A stretch of 64,000 nucleotides of DNA from Thalassobius sp002708925 (GTDB lineage: Bacteria > Pseudomonadota > Alphaproteobacteria > Rhodobacterales > Rhodobacteraceae): assembly GCF_049803795.1 (NCBI RefSeq), contig NZ_JBNAGJ010000002.1, forward strand, positions 1-64,000. The letters are read 5' to 3'. The notes under the pieces were generated by a model. The model saw only the letters and a list, made by a program, of their open reading frames with translations, was not told the origin of the DNA and did not search any database. A program made the translations under genes and the position numbers. Of the stretch, positions 18,193 through 27,112 are shown in pieces (the first letter of the stretch is position 1; every line of letters starts with the position of its first letter).

Positions 18193-18998
18193 TATGCAGC
18201 GGCCTCGTATGCGGCGGCCTTCCAGAACAGGCGGTCGAAATTGGCCTGCGTCTGCGCTGCGAAATCGGCATAGGACATCCCAAAGACATCGGCCCCCACC
18301 TGCGCGGTGTGCACGGTATAACCCGGCTCATTACGTTTGCCGCGAAAGGGTTTGGGCGCCAGATAGGGGCTATCGGTTTCCACCAGAACACGGTCCACCG
18401 GAGCGGCGGCAAAGATGTCGCGCACCTCTTGGCTTTTGGGGAAGGTCGCGATGCCCGACATGGACAGGTAAAACCCCAGATCCAGCGCGCATTTGGCCAG
18501 CTCCGGCCCCGAGGTATAGCAATGCATCACGCAAGAGAACGCGCCATTGGCATGTTCAGCCGACAGAATATCCGCCATGTCCCGATCGGCGTCGCGCGAA
18601 TGGATGATCAGCGGCAGGCCGGTCTGGCGCGCGGCCTCGATATGGATGGGCAGGGATTGTTTCTGCACCTCGGCGCTGTCGGCCGTGTAATGGTAATCCA
18701 GCCCGGTTTCGCCGATCCCCACAAATTTGGGATGTTTGGCCAGCGCCACCAGGCCCTCGACCGTGGCCATGGGCTCGTCTGCGGCGCTCATTGGATGGGT
18801 GCCGGCGGCGTAGAATACCGGCGCATAGCGTTCGGCAATCGCGCGCACTTGCGGCTCATTTTTCAGGCGGGTGCAGATCGTCACCATACGCGTCACCCCG
18901 GCCTCTAGCGCGCGCGCCACGACCTCGTCCCGTTCCGCATCGAAATCCGGAAAGTCCAAGTGGCAATGGCTGTCGGTAATCTGAATGGTGTCGGTCAT
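18192..18998 (-). CDS. tatD: TatD-family metal-dependent DNase/hydrolase
   Basis: 268 residues, a TIM-barrel amidohydrolase-type protein. Family motifs are DSHCHLD at the N-terminus, GIGETGLDYHY, LPLIIHSRDAD, HCYTSGPELA and VETDSPYLAP. TatD proteins act as 3'-5' exonucleases on damaged DNA. It is translationally coupled to the MBL gene downstream and lies 18 bases after holB, the usual order in Rhodobacteraceae. Confidence 0.93.
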   Translation of the reverse strand: MTDTIQITDSHCHLDFPDFDAERDEVVARALEAGVTRMVTICTRLKNEPQVRAIAERYAPVFYAAGTHPMSAADEPMATVEGLVALAKHPKFVGIGETGLDYHYTADSAEVQKQSLPIHIEAARQTGLPLIIHSRDADRDMADILSAEHANGAFSCVMHCYTSGPELAKCALDLGFYLSMSGIATFPKSQEVRDIFAAAPVDRVLVETDSPYLAPKPFRGKRNEPGYTVHTAQVGADVFGMSYADFAAQTQANFDRLFWKAAAYEAAA

Positions 18999-19016
18999 GA
19001 GGCCCCTGGTGCGGGA

Positions 19017-20138
19017 TCAGCCCGCGGCGGTTTGCTGGATCTTGAAAACCGTATCTAGGATCAACGAGGCGGGGTCAAGGTTGACCGCCCGGCCATGCTG
19101 CATCCGCGCGCTGATCTGCTGAGAGATGTCCGCCCAGGCCCGTGCCTTGATCGGATCGGGGGCCAGACGCGCCAGCAGAGCAGCCTCACCGGGGGCGATC
19201 TCGGCGCGTGGGGGCTGGCCGGTGGCCCCGGCGCGCGCCAGACGGGTCAGCAACAGATCATTCAGCGCGATCAGCAGATCCAGCCGGGTTTCGGCCCCGC
19301 GCGCCGCCGCGCCTTCGGCCAGTTTCAGCGCCCGCGCGCGATCCATCCGGGGCAGCGTATCATAAAGGCTGACCAGATCCAGATAGATCTGCACACCGCC
19401 CAGATTGATCTGCCGGATCGCCTCGCCCACCGAGCCCGAGGCCAGTTCAGCCAGTCCCGCCGCATCCGAGGGCATCTGCGCCCCGGCCTGCTGCAACGCC
19501 TGCGCCATATCCTGCGGTGCCAGAGGCCTGAGCCGCAATTCGCGGCAGCGGGAACGGATCGTCGGCAACAATCGCGTCGGCTGGTGACAGACCAGCAGCA
19601 AAGTGGTGTTGGCGGGGGGCTCTTCGAGCATTTTCAGCAGGGCATTGGCGGCCTGCACGTTCATCTCGTCCGCGGCATCCACGATCACCACGCGCCGCCC
19701 GCCGTCGCTGGCCGACAGATGAAAGAAATTGCCCAGCTTGCGCACCTCATCCACGCGGATTTCGGCGGCCAGTTTATCACCTTTGTCATTGGGGCCACGG
19801 CGCAGCAGGAAAAGCCCCGGCTCGGACAGGGCCAGCATCCGGTGCGCGACGGGATGATCCGGGGAAATCTGCAAAGAGGTGGGCGCAGGCGGGTCGCCGA
19901 ACATGTCATCGCCCTGCGCCACCGGAGTGGCCAGCAAAAACCGCGCGATCTGCCAGGCCAGCGTCGCCTTACCCACGCCGCGCGGCCCGGTGATCAGCCA
20001 TCCATGATGCAGCCGCCCCGAGTTGAACGCCTGCAAGAAACTGTCTCGTGCCTGATCCTGCCCGAACAGTTGCACGGTTTCACGCGGATGCGGGGCGCCC
20101 TCGATCCGGTCGGGCTCTGGCAAGTCCTTGTCGCTCAT
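19017..20138 (-). CDS. holB: DNA polymerase III subunit delta'
   Basis: 373 residues, part of the clamp-loader complex that places the beta clamp at primers. It has a P-loop-like GPRGVGKATLAW near residue 50, the VVIVDAADEMNVQAANALLKMLEEP segment and the clamp-loader SRC motif (TIRSRCRELRLRPL). It sits between tmk and tatD as in E. coli and many alphaproteobacteria. Confidence 0.93.
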   Translation of the reverse strand: MSDKDLPEPDRIEGAPHPRETVQLFGQDQARDSFLQAFNSGRLHHGWLITGPRGVGKATLAWQIARFLLATPVAQGDDMFGDPPAPTSLQISPDHPVAHRMLALSEPGLFLLRRGPNDKGDKLAAEIRVDEVRKLGNFFHLSASDGGRRVVIVDAADEMNVQAANALLKMLEEPPANTTLLLVCHQPTRLLPTIRSRCRELRLRPLAPQDMAQALQQAGAQMPSDAAGLAELASGSVGEAIRQINLGGVQIYLDLVSLYDTLPRMDRARALKLAEGAAARGAETRLDLLIALNDLLLTRLARAGATGQPPRAEIAPGEAALLARLAPDPIKARAWADISQQISARMQHGRAVNLDPASLILDTVFKIQQTAAG

Positions 20139-20160
20139 GGGTGCTCTCTTTGGCGCGCAG

Positions 20161-20781
20161 TCATGTCAGCCGGGACTGTACCACAGACAGAACGTCGGCA
20201 GCCACGGTTTCGATGTCGCGCGCGCCGTCAATGACGCGAAACCGATCCGGGTAATCCTGCGCCAAAGCCAGAAATCCGGCGCGCATCTTGACCTGCAACT
20301 CCTGCCCGAAGGATTCAAAGCGTTCCTCGATCCCCTGACGAGACAGCGCACGCGTCAGCCCCTCGGCCGGGTCCATGTCGATCAGGATGGTCAGGTCCGG
20401 TTCCTGCCCGATCATCAGGTCATGCAACTGATCCACCAGCGCCCGCAGATCCCCGCGGCTTAGCCCCTGATACATGCGCGTGCTGTCGGCGAAACGATCG
20501 CAGATCACGATCTTGCCCGCCTGCAAGGCCGGGCGGATCGTGCGTTCTAGATGGTCGCGGCGCGCAGCGGTGAACAACAGGATTTCCGTCTCGGCCGACC
20601 AGCGGTCCGGATCGCCCTGCAAAACCAGCGCGCGGATTTCTTCGGCACCGGGGCTGCCGCCGGGCTCGCGGGTGTGGATCACGTCATGGCCCAGCGCCTG
20701 CAACCTGTCGGCCAGCATCCGCGCCTGGGTGGATTTACCCGAGCCGTCAATGCCTTCGAAACTGATGAACATTCCGCTCAA
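20161..20781 (-). CDS. tmk: Thymidylate kinase
   Basis: 206 residues. It phosphorylates dTMP to dTDP. P-loop FEGIDGSGKSTQ is at the N-terminus, with THTREPGG-like HTREPGGSPGAE and the DRF/S motif ICDRFADSTRMYQG. The chosen start is a TTG (20781) overlapping the dacA stop, with GAGGGGG before it. An ATG three codons later (20772) is a reasonable alternative. Confidence 0.93.
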   Translation of the reverse strand: MSGMFISFEGIDGSGKSTQARMLADRLQALGHDVIHTREPGGSPGAEEIRALVLQGDPDRWSAETEILLFTAARRDHLERTIRPALQAGKIVICDRFADSTRMYQGLSRGDLRALVDQLHDLMIGQEPDLTILIDMDPAEGLTRALSRQGIEERFESFGQELQVKMRAGFLALAQDYPDRFRVIDGARDIETVAADVLSVVQSRLT

Positions 20782-21947
20782 GAGGCCCCCTCGGGGCCCT
20801 GATCCAGCCGTTTCAGCAAAATTTGAGCCACAGTGGCGATACGCGGGATAAAACCACCCTTGGGCACGTCCCGTTCGGCCACCAGAGGAATCTCCAGCTG
20901 CTGCATTCCCTGAGGCTGAATGATCAGGGTCGCCAGTTCCTGCCCTTTGCTGACAGGCGCCGAGATCGGCCCCTGATAGACCACCTCGGCCTGAACCTGC
21001 TTAGCGTCCAGAACCGGCAGCAGGGCCGTCACATCCTGCGCGGGAACCAGCCCGACGCGCGGTTCGTCCCCCATCCAGACATCGGCCTGCGCGATCACCG
21101 ATCCGCTTTGGGCAACGGATTTCTGAACGAACTGGCGAAAGGACCAGTTCACGATGGCCTCGGATTCTTCGGCCCGCGCGGCCGAGCTGCCCAGCCCCGA
21201 CAGCACAAAAATCACCCTCCGGTCGCCCTGTTTGGCCGATCCGACCAGGCCATAGCCGGCCTCATTCGTGTGGCCGGTTTTCAGCCCATCCGCGCCGATC
21301 CCAAGCCCCAGCAGGGGGTTCCGGTTCGTTTTATTCTGCGGCGCGCGCCCGTCGAAGGCAAACTCGCGCTCGGAAAACAGCGGGTAAAACTCGGGGAAAT
21401 CCGCGATCAGGTGATCGGCCAGAATAGCCAGATCCCGCATCGACATCCGGTGCCCCGCCTGCGGCCAGCCATTGGAATTGGAAAAGGTCGAGTTCATCAT
21501 CCCCAGCTGCTGCGCGCGCAGGGTCATCTGGCGGGCGAACCCGGCCTCGGTTCCGTCGGGGCTCAGTGCTTCGGCGATCACCGCGCAGGCATCATTGCCC
21601 GACAACACGATGATCCCGCGCAGCAGGTCTTCGACCCGGACGCGATCGGTGGTGTCCAGAAACATGGTCGAGCCACCATAGTTCATCGCGTGCTGCGACA
21701 CCGGCAGGCGTTCATCCAGCGTCAGGCGCCCATCGCGGACGGCCTCGAACGCCATATAAAGCGTCATCAGCTTGGACATCGAGGCCGGCGGCAGCGCCAC
21801 ATCCGCATTCTTGCTAAGCAGCACCGTGCCGGTCGTCTGATCAATCACAAACGCCGATTTGGCACGGGTATCGAAGGCCTGCGCCGGCAGGGCCAAAGCG
21901 CCCCCCACGGCCAGCGCCCCAAGCAGCCCCAGAAGTCGGAGTTTCAT
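20778..21947 (-). CDS. dacA: D-alanyl-D-alanine carboxypeptidase (PBP5/6 type)
   Basis: 389 residues. It trims the terminal D-Ala of peptidoglycan stem peptides. A signal peptide ends at ALPAQA. The serine-peptidase S11 motifs are complete: SMSK (nucleophile Ser), SGN and KTG (LKTGHTNEAGYG). The C-terminal beta domain and a terminal amphipathic helix (TVAQILLKRL) fit membrane anchoring. The start at 21947 is preceded by AGGAGG; the in-frame ATGs upstream are rejected for lack of such a site. Confidence 0.93.
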   Translation of the reverse strand: MKLRLLGLLGALAVGGALALPAQAFDTRAKSAFVIDQTTGTVLLSKNADVALPPASMSKLMTLYMAFEAVRDGRLTLDERLPVSQHAMNYGGSTMFLDTTDRVRVEDLLRGIIVLSGNDACAVIAEALSPDGTEAGFARQMTLRAQQLGMMNSTFSNSNGWPQAGHRMSMRDLAILADHLIADFPEFYPLFSEREFAFDGRAPQNKTNRNPLLGLGIGADGLKTGHTNEAGYGLVGSAKQGDRRVIFVLSGLGSSAARAEESEAIVNWSFRQFVQKSVAQSGSVIAQADVWMGDEPRVGLVPAQDVTALLPVLDAKQVQAEVVYQGPISAPVSKGQELATLIIQPQGMQQLEIPLVAERDVPKGGFIPRIATVAQILLKRLDQGPEGAS

Positions 21948-21963
21948 GCGCTTTCCTCCTTGT

Positions 21964-22839
21964 TTAGCCGCGTACCGCATAGGCATCGGCAAAGCCTTTG
22001 GCCTTGATTTTCCTCAGCATTTCCGTGCGATCCGAGGCCGATTTGGCCGGCCCCACGATCACCCGCCAGAAGGTTTTTCCCTTCGAGCTTTGCTTCTTCA
22101 CCTCAGATTTCATCCCCGCCGAGCGCATGGATTTCGCCGCCGATTTGGCGTTGGCCTCGACGCTGAAAATCCCGATCTGCACATAGGGCTTCTCAAGCCC
22201 GGATTTCGCAGGTTTCGAGGCGGGTTTCGCAGCCGGCTTAGGAGCAGCGGCCACCGCGGGGGCCGTTTTCTTGGCCTCGGCTTTCTCAATCGCTTTTTCG
22301 GCCGACTGGATCGGATCCAGCGGCTTTTCCTCGATGTCCGCAGCGCCCGGCACCGTGTCCTGGGCGGGGGGCACCTGGGGCTCTTCGGCCACCTGTTCGC
22401 GGCGCAGGGCAGTGACGTTCAGACGAACGGGCTGACCGGCCAGAACCCCCAGCGCAGTCGCCGCATCCGAGGACACCTGCAATCGCGGACCGGGGTTTTC
22501 TCGTTCACGCCGGAACAGGGCGCCGATCACGAATTTATCGTTGGCGGTGTTGCGGATGATCACGCGTTCAGGCTCGACCACATCGGGATGCGCAACCCAG
22601 ACCCCGCCCAGCGAGGGGCGGCCATCCCAAAGGCCCGCCTCGGTTACCTGAAACACATCGGGGGCCTCGACATCGCGCTCGACCAGCTTGACCGCGCGAG
22701 GAGACGCGTCTTGCGCTGCGGGTTTCTTATTCAGCAGGGCAAAGCCCCCATCCTGACAGGCCGCCAGGCCCGCCATCGCCGCAACCGCCAGCCAAAGGCG
22801 CGCGGCGCGCCGTCCCTGTCCATACTCAGCCATCGTCAT
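21964..22839 (-). CDS. SPOR-domain lipoprotein
   Basis: 291 residues. The N-terminus is a lipoprotein signal with lipobox LAAC. The last 75 residues (YVQIGIFSVEANAKSAAKSM...RVIVGPAKS) are a SPOR domain, which binds denuded septal peptidoglycan. The middle is a low-complexity Ala/Pro/Lys linker. It precedes dacA by 16 bases, which fits a joint role in cell-wall maturation. The start may be 22839 or two codons later. Confidence 0.88.
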   Translation of the reverse strand: MTMAEYGQGRRAARLWLAVAAMAGLAACQDGGFALLNKKPAAQDASPRAVKLVERDVEAPDVFQVTEAGLWDGRPSLGGVWVAHPDVVEPERVIIRNTANDKFVIGALFRRERENPGPRLQVSSDAATALGVLAGQPVRLNVTALRREQVAEEPQVPPAQDTVPGAADIEEKPLDPIQSAEKAIEKAEAKKTAPAVAAAPKPAAKPASKPAKSGLEKPYVQIGIFSVEANAKSAAKSMRSAGMKSEVKKQSSKGKTFWRVIVGPAKSASDRTEMLRKIKAKGFADAYAVRG

Positions 22840-23113
22840 GTTCCCTGCTCACCCAAAAGCGGTTCGCCCGCCGTTTTTACCTATGCGCAGCGCGCCGGCC
22901 GATCCTGTTCAGGCCCTGTTTTGCCTGTCTCCGGCCCCATGCGCCCGCTCTTGCGCATAGTGTAGCCGTATGACAACGCCAAGAAAAGTCCGCGTCGCCC
23001 TGTCGGCGGATTTTCCCACATGCCAGTTTGCGCGCCTTCATGGATTCGAGACTTGAGCTTGCCTGCGCTTCCCATTAGGTCTGCTGAAACGCGGCGCCCG
23101 ACAGCGCCCGGAC

Positions 23114-23203
23114 GGAAGCGTGGCCGAGTGGTTGAAGGCACTGGTCTTGAAAACCAGCAACGGGGAAACTCGTTCGTGGGTTCGAATCCCACCGCTTCCG
23201 CCA
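23114..23203 (+). tRNA. tRNA-Ser (TGA)
   Basis: A 90-base class II tRNA starting GGAAGCGTGGCCGAG and ending with an encoded CCA. The anticodon loop CTTGAAA gives TGA. The long variable arm ACGGGGAAACTCGT is present. Its 3' end lies 87 bases from an integrase remnant, so it is a likely integration site of a past mobile element. Confidence 0.97.
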
Positions 23204-23290
23204 CATAGATCCCTTAAGTTACTGTTTTATAACAGAAATAGCTAAATTCACCAAGGTCGTTCCCACACCTGTTCCCACATTCGTTTCTCG

Positions 23291-23755
23291 TTATCGGTCC
23301 AGAATATCGTCAGGCAACTGCTCTCCTGTGATCAATGAACGCTGGCGTTCGCGACTGATTTGGCCATAGCTACGCAAGGTCGTCAGAACGTCGGTATGAC
23401 CAAGGTTTTGTGACGCCGCTACAAGTTCGGCAACGGAATTGCAGGTTTTGGCCACGTGGCGCGCAAGCATATGCCGGAATGCGTGCGGCCCATAGGCGGG
23501 CAGCTCTGCGCGGGCGAAAGCTTCATTTACGACCTTGCGCACAGGCTCGGTGGTCTTCCAGGGACGGCGCTCGAAACCCTCGGCTTGAAATCCACGCGTT
23601 GCCGATGCACGCAACGACGTTGCAGGAAATAGCGGGTCATCGGGGCCAAAAAACAAGTCCTCATCCAGATGCCACGGACGCCGGAGCAGCGCTTCGTCGG
23701 TGTTGAAACGCATCTGTATCTGGGTCGCCAATATCGGCTTAGGGTCGTCCCACAC
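23291..23755 (-). pseudogene. Truncated tyrosine recombinase (integrase), C-terminal part
   Basis: Only the catalytic C-terminal half is present. It reads FGPDDPLFPATS, then HAFRHMLARH (HxxR), NLGHTDVLTTLRSYGQIS with the second His and the nucleophile Tyr. Homology appears to end near 23697 (NTDEALLRRPW); upstream bases read instead as the opposite-strand metallopeptidase remnant. The N-terminal core-binding and arm domains and the first catalytic Arg are missing. It ends 87 bases from tRNA-Ser, typical of an island integrase. It is probably inactive. Confidence 0.8.
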
Positions 23756-24172
23756 CTACAAGAGAGCGTGAAACTGACCCGTGGCTATATCGTGGTTCAA
23801 ACACATCGCCCGAACAAGTCGGAAGTGACACGAGAATTGGTCGAAGAATGGTATAAAGAACGGGCGCACATCAAATTCCCAGAGCGGATCGAGTGCTGTC
23901 TCGAACTTTTTCCGGATCCCGAAGCGTTTCGGCCCCAAGGTCTCATTAGTACGGCAAACACGGCAAAGATGAGGGTCGATGTCCCCCTCCGGACGTTTGC
24001 TTCTCAATCGTCGATTGGTCCAAGCACCCGTTGATTCCATCGACTACGTAATTACGCACGAATTGTGTCACATCGCGGAGCCCCATCATGGACCAGATTT
24101 TTTGATTTGCTGGATAGGGTGATGCCCGATTGGGGTAAACGCAAACTCAGATTGGAGAAATTACTCGCGTAG
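23701..24172 (+). pseudogene. Broken SprT/YgjP-like zinc metallopeptidase
   Basis: The family pattern can be followed through two frames. The first frame gives ETHLYLGRQYRLRV and VTRELVEEWYKERAHIKFPE. After about 23945 the frame shifts to VRQTRQR, then a TGA at 23970-23972 stands where the family has the Trp of RWGS. After it come SMSPSGRLLLNRRLVQAP, IDYVITHELCH (zinc site, 24057-24071) and HHGPDFFDLLDRVMPDW, ending at TAG. So there is at least one frameshift and one nonsense change. In many genomes such proteins are encoded with type I restriction systems. Confidence 0.75.
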
Positions 24173-24834
24173 CGGAAATCCATATCAGCATGCCCATATT
24201 TTCGCCAATTAGCCAGGCACGCGCGATCTCTCATGCCGCTATCACATTCAGAACTTGAGCTCGCTCCACAGCCGATAGAAAACGTTCGACAAGCTCTTTT
24301 GGGGACCGCTTACAAGTACCGTCGAGAACCATACTCGTTTGCTGGAGGTTCCGATGTCTGTGGTGAGCCAACCAAAGTCATACGATTGTCATAGCGGGCC
24401 TATGCGTCGGAAGATGAGGCTGAGCCTTGTCCTGCTTGCCAGTCCGAACGGCGCCAGACAATCCCCCCTTTACTCCAGCGCGTATCAAATTCGAGATCCG
24501 AGAGCCACGGGCCGTGATTTATCAGGGGATGCTCATTGATAGCATTGCCTTGTGAATAGCGTTATATGCTGTCCTGCGGGCCGTTCCCTCCCAACGTTGA
24601 ACTTCATCAACAATCGACTTCTGCGCTTCTCGGGTTCGTTTCTTCCCGAAAGTGTTGACATGCGACCGCACAAGGGCTTCCGCCAGAAGTCGTGCCGTTG
24701 AAATCTTAGGGGACCTAACTGTTTGCCAAGGGAAAGGACCTCGGAATTCCAAGTTACTTTGGTGCCCAGTTTCATCTCTCCCCCCCCCGCCATTTTGCCT
24801 ACAAATCAGGCCGCGCTTTTATACTGTGGTTTCC
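24173..24834. other. Decayed coding debris next to the island scar
   Basis: No intact gene is recognised in these 660 bases. The minus strand has an open stretch (24752-24522) reading KKRTREAQKSIVDEVQRWEG and ending MLSMSIP. In another minus frame just downstream (about 24555-24395) a stretch with natural-looking codons reads INEHPLINHGPWLSDLEF, then WSKGGIVWRRSDWQAGQG before a stop. They may be one gene split by a frameshift. No family is assigned. Base composition is less GC-rich than in the flanks. Confidence 0.4.
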
Positions 24835-25230
24835 TTAACTTAGGCGGTCGCGCAGCAGGGACATGTTGCCTGCGCTCAGGCCTTTGGCCGTAGGCTGGAA
24901 CAGGCAGCGCACCTCTTTGCCGGTAAAGGCCAGGCGCTCTGCGACGTGGCCCTCATAGCCCAGGGTCAGGGTTTTGCGCGCCCAGTCCAGCACGGTCAGG
25001 CGGATGTTCAGCCTGTCTCCGTCCCGCAGGGGCGTGCGGAATTGCGCGCCGCTATCGACAAGCCCGATCCCCGTGGCCTGCAACTCCTGACAAATCGCGG
25101 CATGTCCTCCGAAGGGGCGCAGGGCGTCGTGAAAACAGGCATCCATCCAGCGGAACGTGTTGGGGTAATAGACAATCCCCGCCGGATCGCAGTCACCGAA
25201 ACTCACCTGAACCTGATAGCAATGCTGCAT
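24835..25230 (-). CDS. 4HBT-type acyl-CoA thioesterase
   Basis: 131 residues, hot-dog fold. It has the family signature SFGDCDPAGIVYYPNTFRWMD near the N-terminus, in which the first Asp region is catalytic in 4-hydroxybenzoyl-CoA thioesterases. The substrate cannot be told. The start at 25230 puts the signature at the usual place; a longer open frame to 25287 adds an Arg-rich leader that the family lacks. It borders the degraded island. Confidence 0.85.
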   Translation of the reverse strand: MQHCYQVQVSFGDCDPAGIVYYPNTFRWMDACFHDALRPFGGHAAICQELQATGIGLVDSGAQFRTPLRDGDRLNIRLTVLDWARKTLTLGYEGHVAERLAFTGKEVRCLFQPTAKGLSAGNMSLLRDRLS

Positions 25231-25380
25231 CTGCCGCCCCCGATCATGTCTGCGTTTCCTGATATACCGGCTTTGGGCAGGGCGCATCCAAATAATTCAG
25301 GCCCGAATAGGACAGAACACTTTACCCGCCCCGGCACAAAGGCGTAGGACTTGGGCAACGCCCCAGCCCAAAGGCCCAAC

Positions 25381-26310
25381 ATGCAAGACCTTCTGAACGT
25401 CGTCCTGCCCGTCTTTATCGTGATCGGCTTTGGATATGTGGCCACCTGGAGGGGCTATTTTGCGGATGCCTATGTGGACGGGCTGATGAAGTTCACGCAG
25501 AATTTCGCCATTCCCTGCCTGCTGTTTTCCGCGATCTCGCGGCTGGATCTGAGCCAGAGCTTTGACCTGCGGTTGCTGGTGTCCTTTTACACCGGGGCGA
25601 CAACGGGGTTCGTTCTGGGCCTGCTGGGCGCGCGCTATCTGTTCAACCGCCCATGGGAGGACAGCGTGGCCATCGGCTTTATCGGGTTGTTTTCGAACTC
25701 GCTGCTGCTGGGGCTGCCAATCACGGAACGCGCCTATGGGGCGGATGCCCTGGCTGGCAATTACGCGATCATCTCGGTGCATTCGCCGTTCTGCTACATG
25801 CTGGGCATCACCGTGATGGAGATCGTCCGCGCCCGTGGCAAATCCCCCATCGCCCTGGCCGGACAGGTGGCCAAGGCGATGTTCCGCAATGCGCTGGTGG
25901 TGGGGCTGATCCTGGGGTTCATCGTGAACCTGACTCAGGTAACACTGCCCACGCCGCTGACCGGGGCGATTGACCTGATGGTGCGCGCCGCCCTGCCCGC
26001 CGCGCTGTTCGGGCTGGGCGGCGTTCTGGTGCGGTACCGCCCCGAGGGGGACACCAAGGTCATCGCCTATGTCCTGACCCTCAGCCTGGTGCTGCATCCG
26101 CTGATTGCCTGGGGGCTGACCCGTAGTTTCGATCTGCCCGTTGCCTCGCAGCGCTCGGCGGTGATGACAGCCGCGATGGCGCCGGGGATCAATGCTTATG
26201 TCTTTGCGAACATGTATGGGGTGGGGCGGCGCGTGGCGGCGTCCTCGGTTCTGATCGGGACCGCGCTGTGCATTCTGACAGTCTGGGTCTGGCTACAAAT
26301 CCTACCGTAG
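25381..26310 (+). CDS. AEC-family transporter (auxin efflux carrier type)
   Basis: 309 residues with about ten hydrophobic segments in two five-helix halves, starting MQDLLNVVLPVFIVIGFGY. The family motif LPITERAYG lies in the first half, and VMTAAMAPGINAYVFANMYG in the second is the characteristic helix break. Bacterial AEC members export or import small carboxylates; the substrate here is unknown. It stands alone, divergent from the thioesterase. Confidence 0.85.
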   Translation: MQDLLNVVLPVFIVIGFGYVATWRGYFADAYVDGLMKFTQNFAIPCLLFSAISRLDLSQSFDLRLLVSFYTGATTGFVLGLLGARYLFNRPWEDSVAIGFIGLFSNSLLLGLPITERAYGADALAGNYAIISVHSPFCYMLGITVMEIVRARGKSPIALAGQVAKAMFRNALVVGLILGFIVNLTQVTLPTPLTGAIDLMVRAALPAALFGLGGVLVRYRPEGDTKVIAYVLTLSLVLHPLIAWGLTRSFDLPVASQRSAVMTAAMAPGINAYVFANMYGVGRRVAASSVLIGTALCILTVWVWLQILP

Positions 26311-26382
26311 GGTGAGACGATTTTTCACTGGCCCCCGCCCGGATACACGCTACGCTAGAGCTATCCCAACGCGAGTGATCCC

Positions 26383-27111
26383 GTGGCCGATTCCCGTCCC
26401 CAATCCTCGACTGCCGCCTTTGTGACCCAGGGTCTGACCAAGACCTACGGCGAAGGCCCCGCCGCCGTGCACGCGCTGCGCGGCGTGGACCTGACCATCC
26501 CCGAGGGCGAATTCGTCGTGTTGCTGGGCCCCTCGGGCAGCGGCAAATCCACCTTGCTGAACATTCTGGGCGGGCTGGATCGGCCTACGCAGGGGGCGGC
26601 CTATTTCAAGGATCTGGAGCTCACCTCTCTGTCCGATGCGGACCTGACCCGCTACCGGCGCGATCATGTGGGGTTTGTGTTTCAGTTCTACAATCTGATG
26701 CCCAGCCTGAATGCCCGTGAAAACGTCGAGCTGGTGACGGAAATCGCCCGGAACCCGCTGGACGCGGACGAGGCCCTAGCCCTGGTGGGGCTGGACAAAC
26801 GGGCGCATCACTTCCCCTCGGAAATGTCGGGCGGAGAGCAGCAGCGCGTCGCCATCGCCCGCGCCGTGGCCAAGCGCCCCACCGTGCTGTTCTGCGACGA
26901 GCCAACCGGCGCGCTGGACAGCGCCACCGGACGCGCCGTGCTAAAGGTGCTGACGGATGTGAACCAGCGCCTGGGCACCACGGTGATTATCGTCACCCAT
27001 GCCGCCAATACCGCGCAGCTGGCCGACCGGGTGATCCATTTCGCCGATGGCGGCATCCGTCAGGTGATCCGCAATGACACCAAACTGACCGCCGAAGAAA
27101 TCGAGTGGTAA
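26383..27111 (+). CDS. ABC exporter ATPase (MacB/LolD type)
   Basis: 242 residues with a GTG start. Walker A is GPSGSGKST, then the Q-loop VFQFYNLMP typical of the MacB/LolD group, signature MSGGEQQRVAIARA, Walker B TVLFCDEPTGALD and switch His VTHAANT. It is the first gene of a three-gene exporter with a FtsX-type permease one base downstream and a membrane-fusion protein. Confidence 0.9.
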   Translation: MADSRPQSSTAAFVTQGLTKTYGEGPAAVHALRGVDLTIPEGEFVVLLGPSGSGKSTLLNILGGLDRPTQGAAYFKDLELTSLSDADLTRYRRDHVGFVFQFYNLMPSLNARENVELVTEIARNPLDADEALALVGLDKRAHHFPSEMSGGEQQRVAIARAVAKRPTVLFCDEPTGALDSATGRAVLKVLTDVNQRLGTTVIIVTHAANTAQLADRVIHFADGGIRQVIRNDTKLTAEEIEW

Positions 27112-27112
27112 C

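Noticed and set aside
22881..23204. Minus-strand frame reading MAEAVGFEPTNEFPRCW
   Set aside because: It is the antisense of tRNA-Ser and its flank, a well-known annotation artefact.
24676..24685. GCTTCCGCCA identical to the tRNA-Ser 3' end, a possible distal att site
   Set aside because: Only 10 bases match, and the match falls in an open frame; too short to claim an attachment site.
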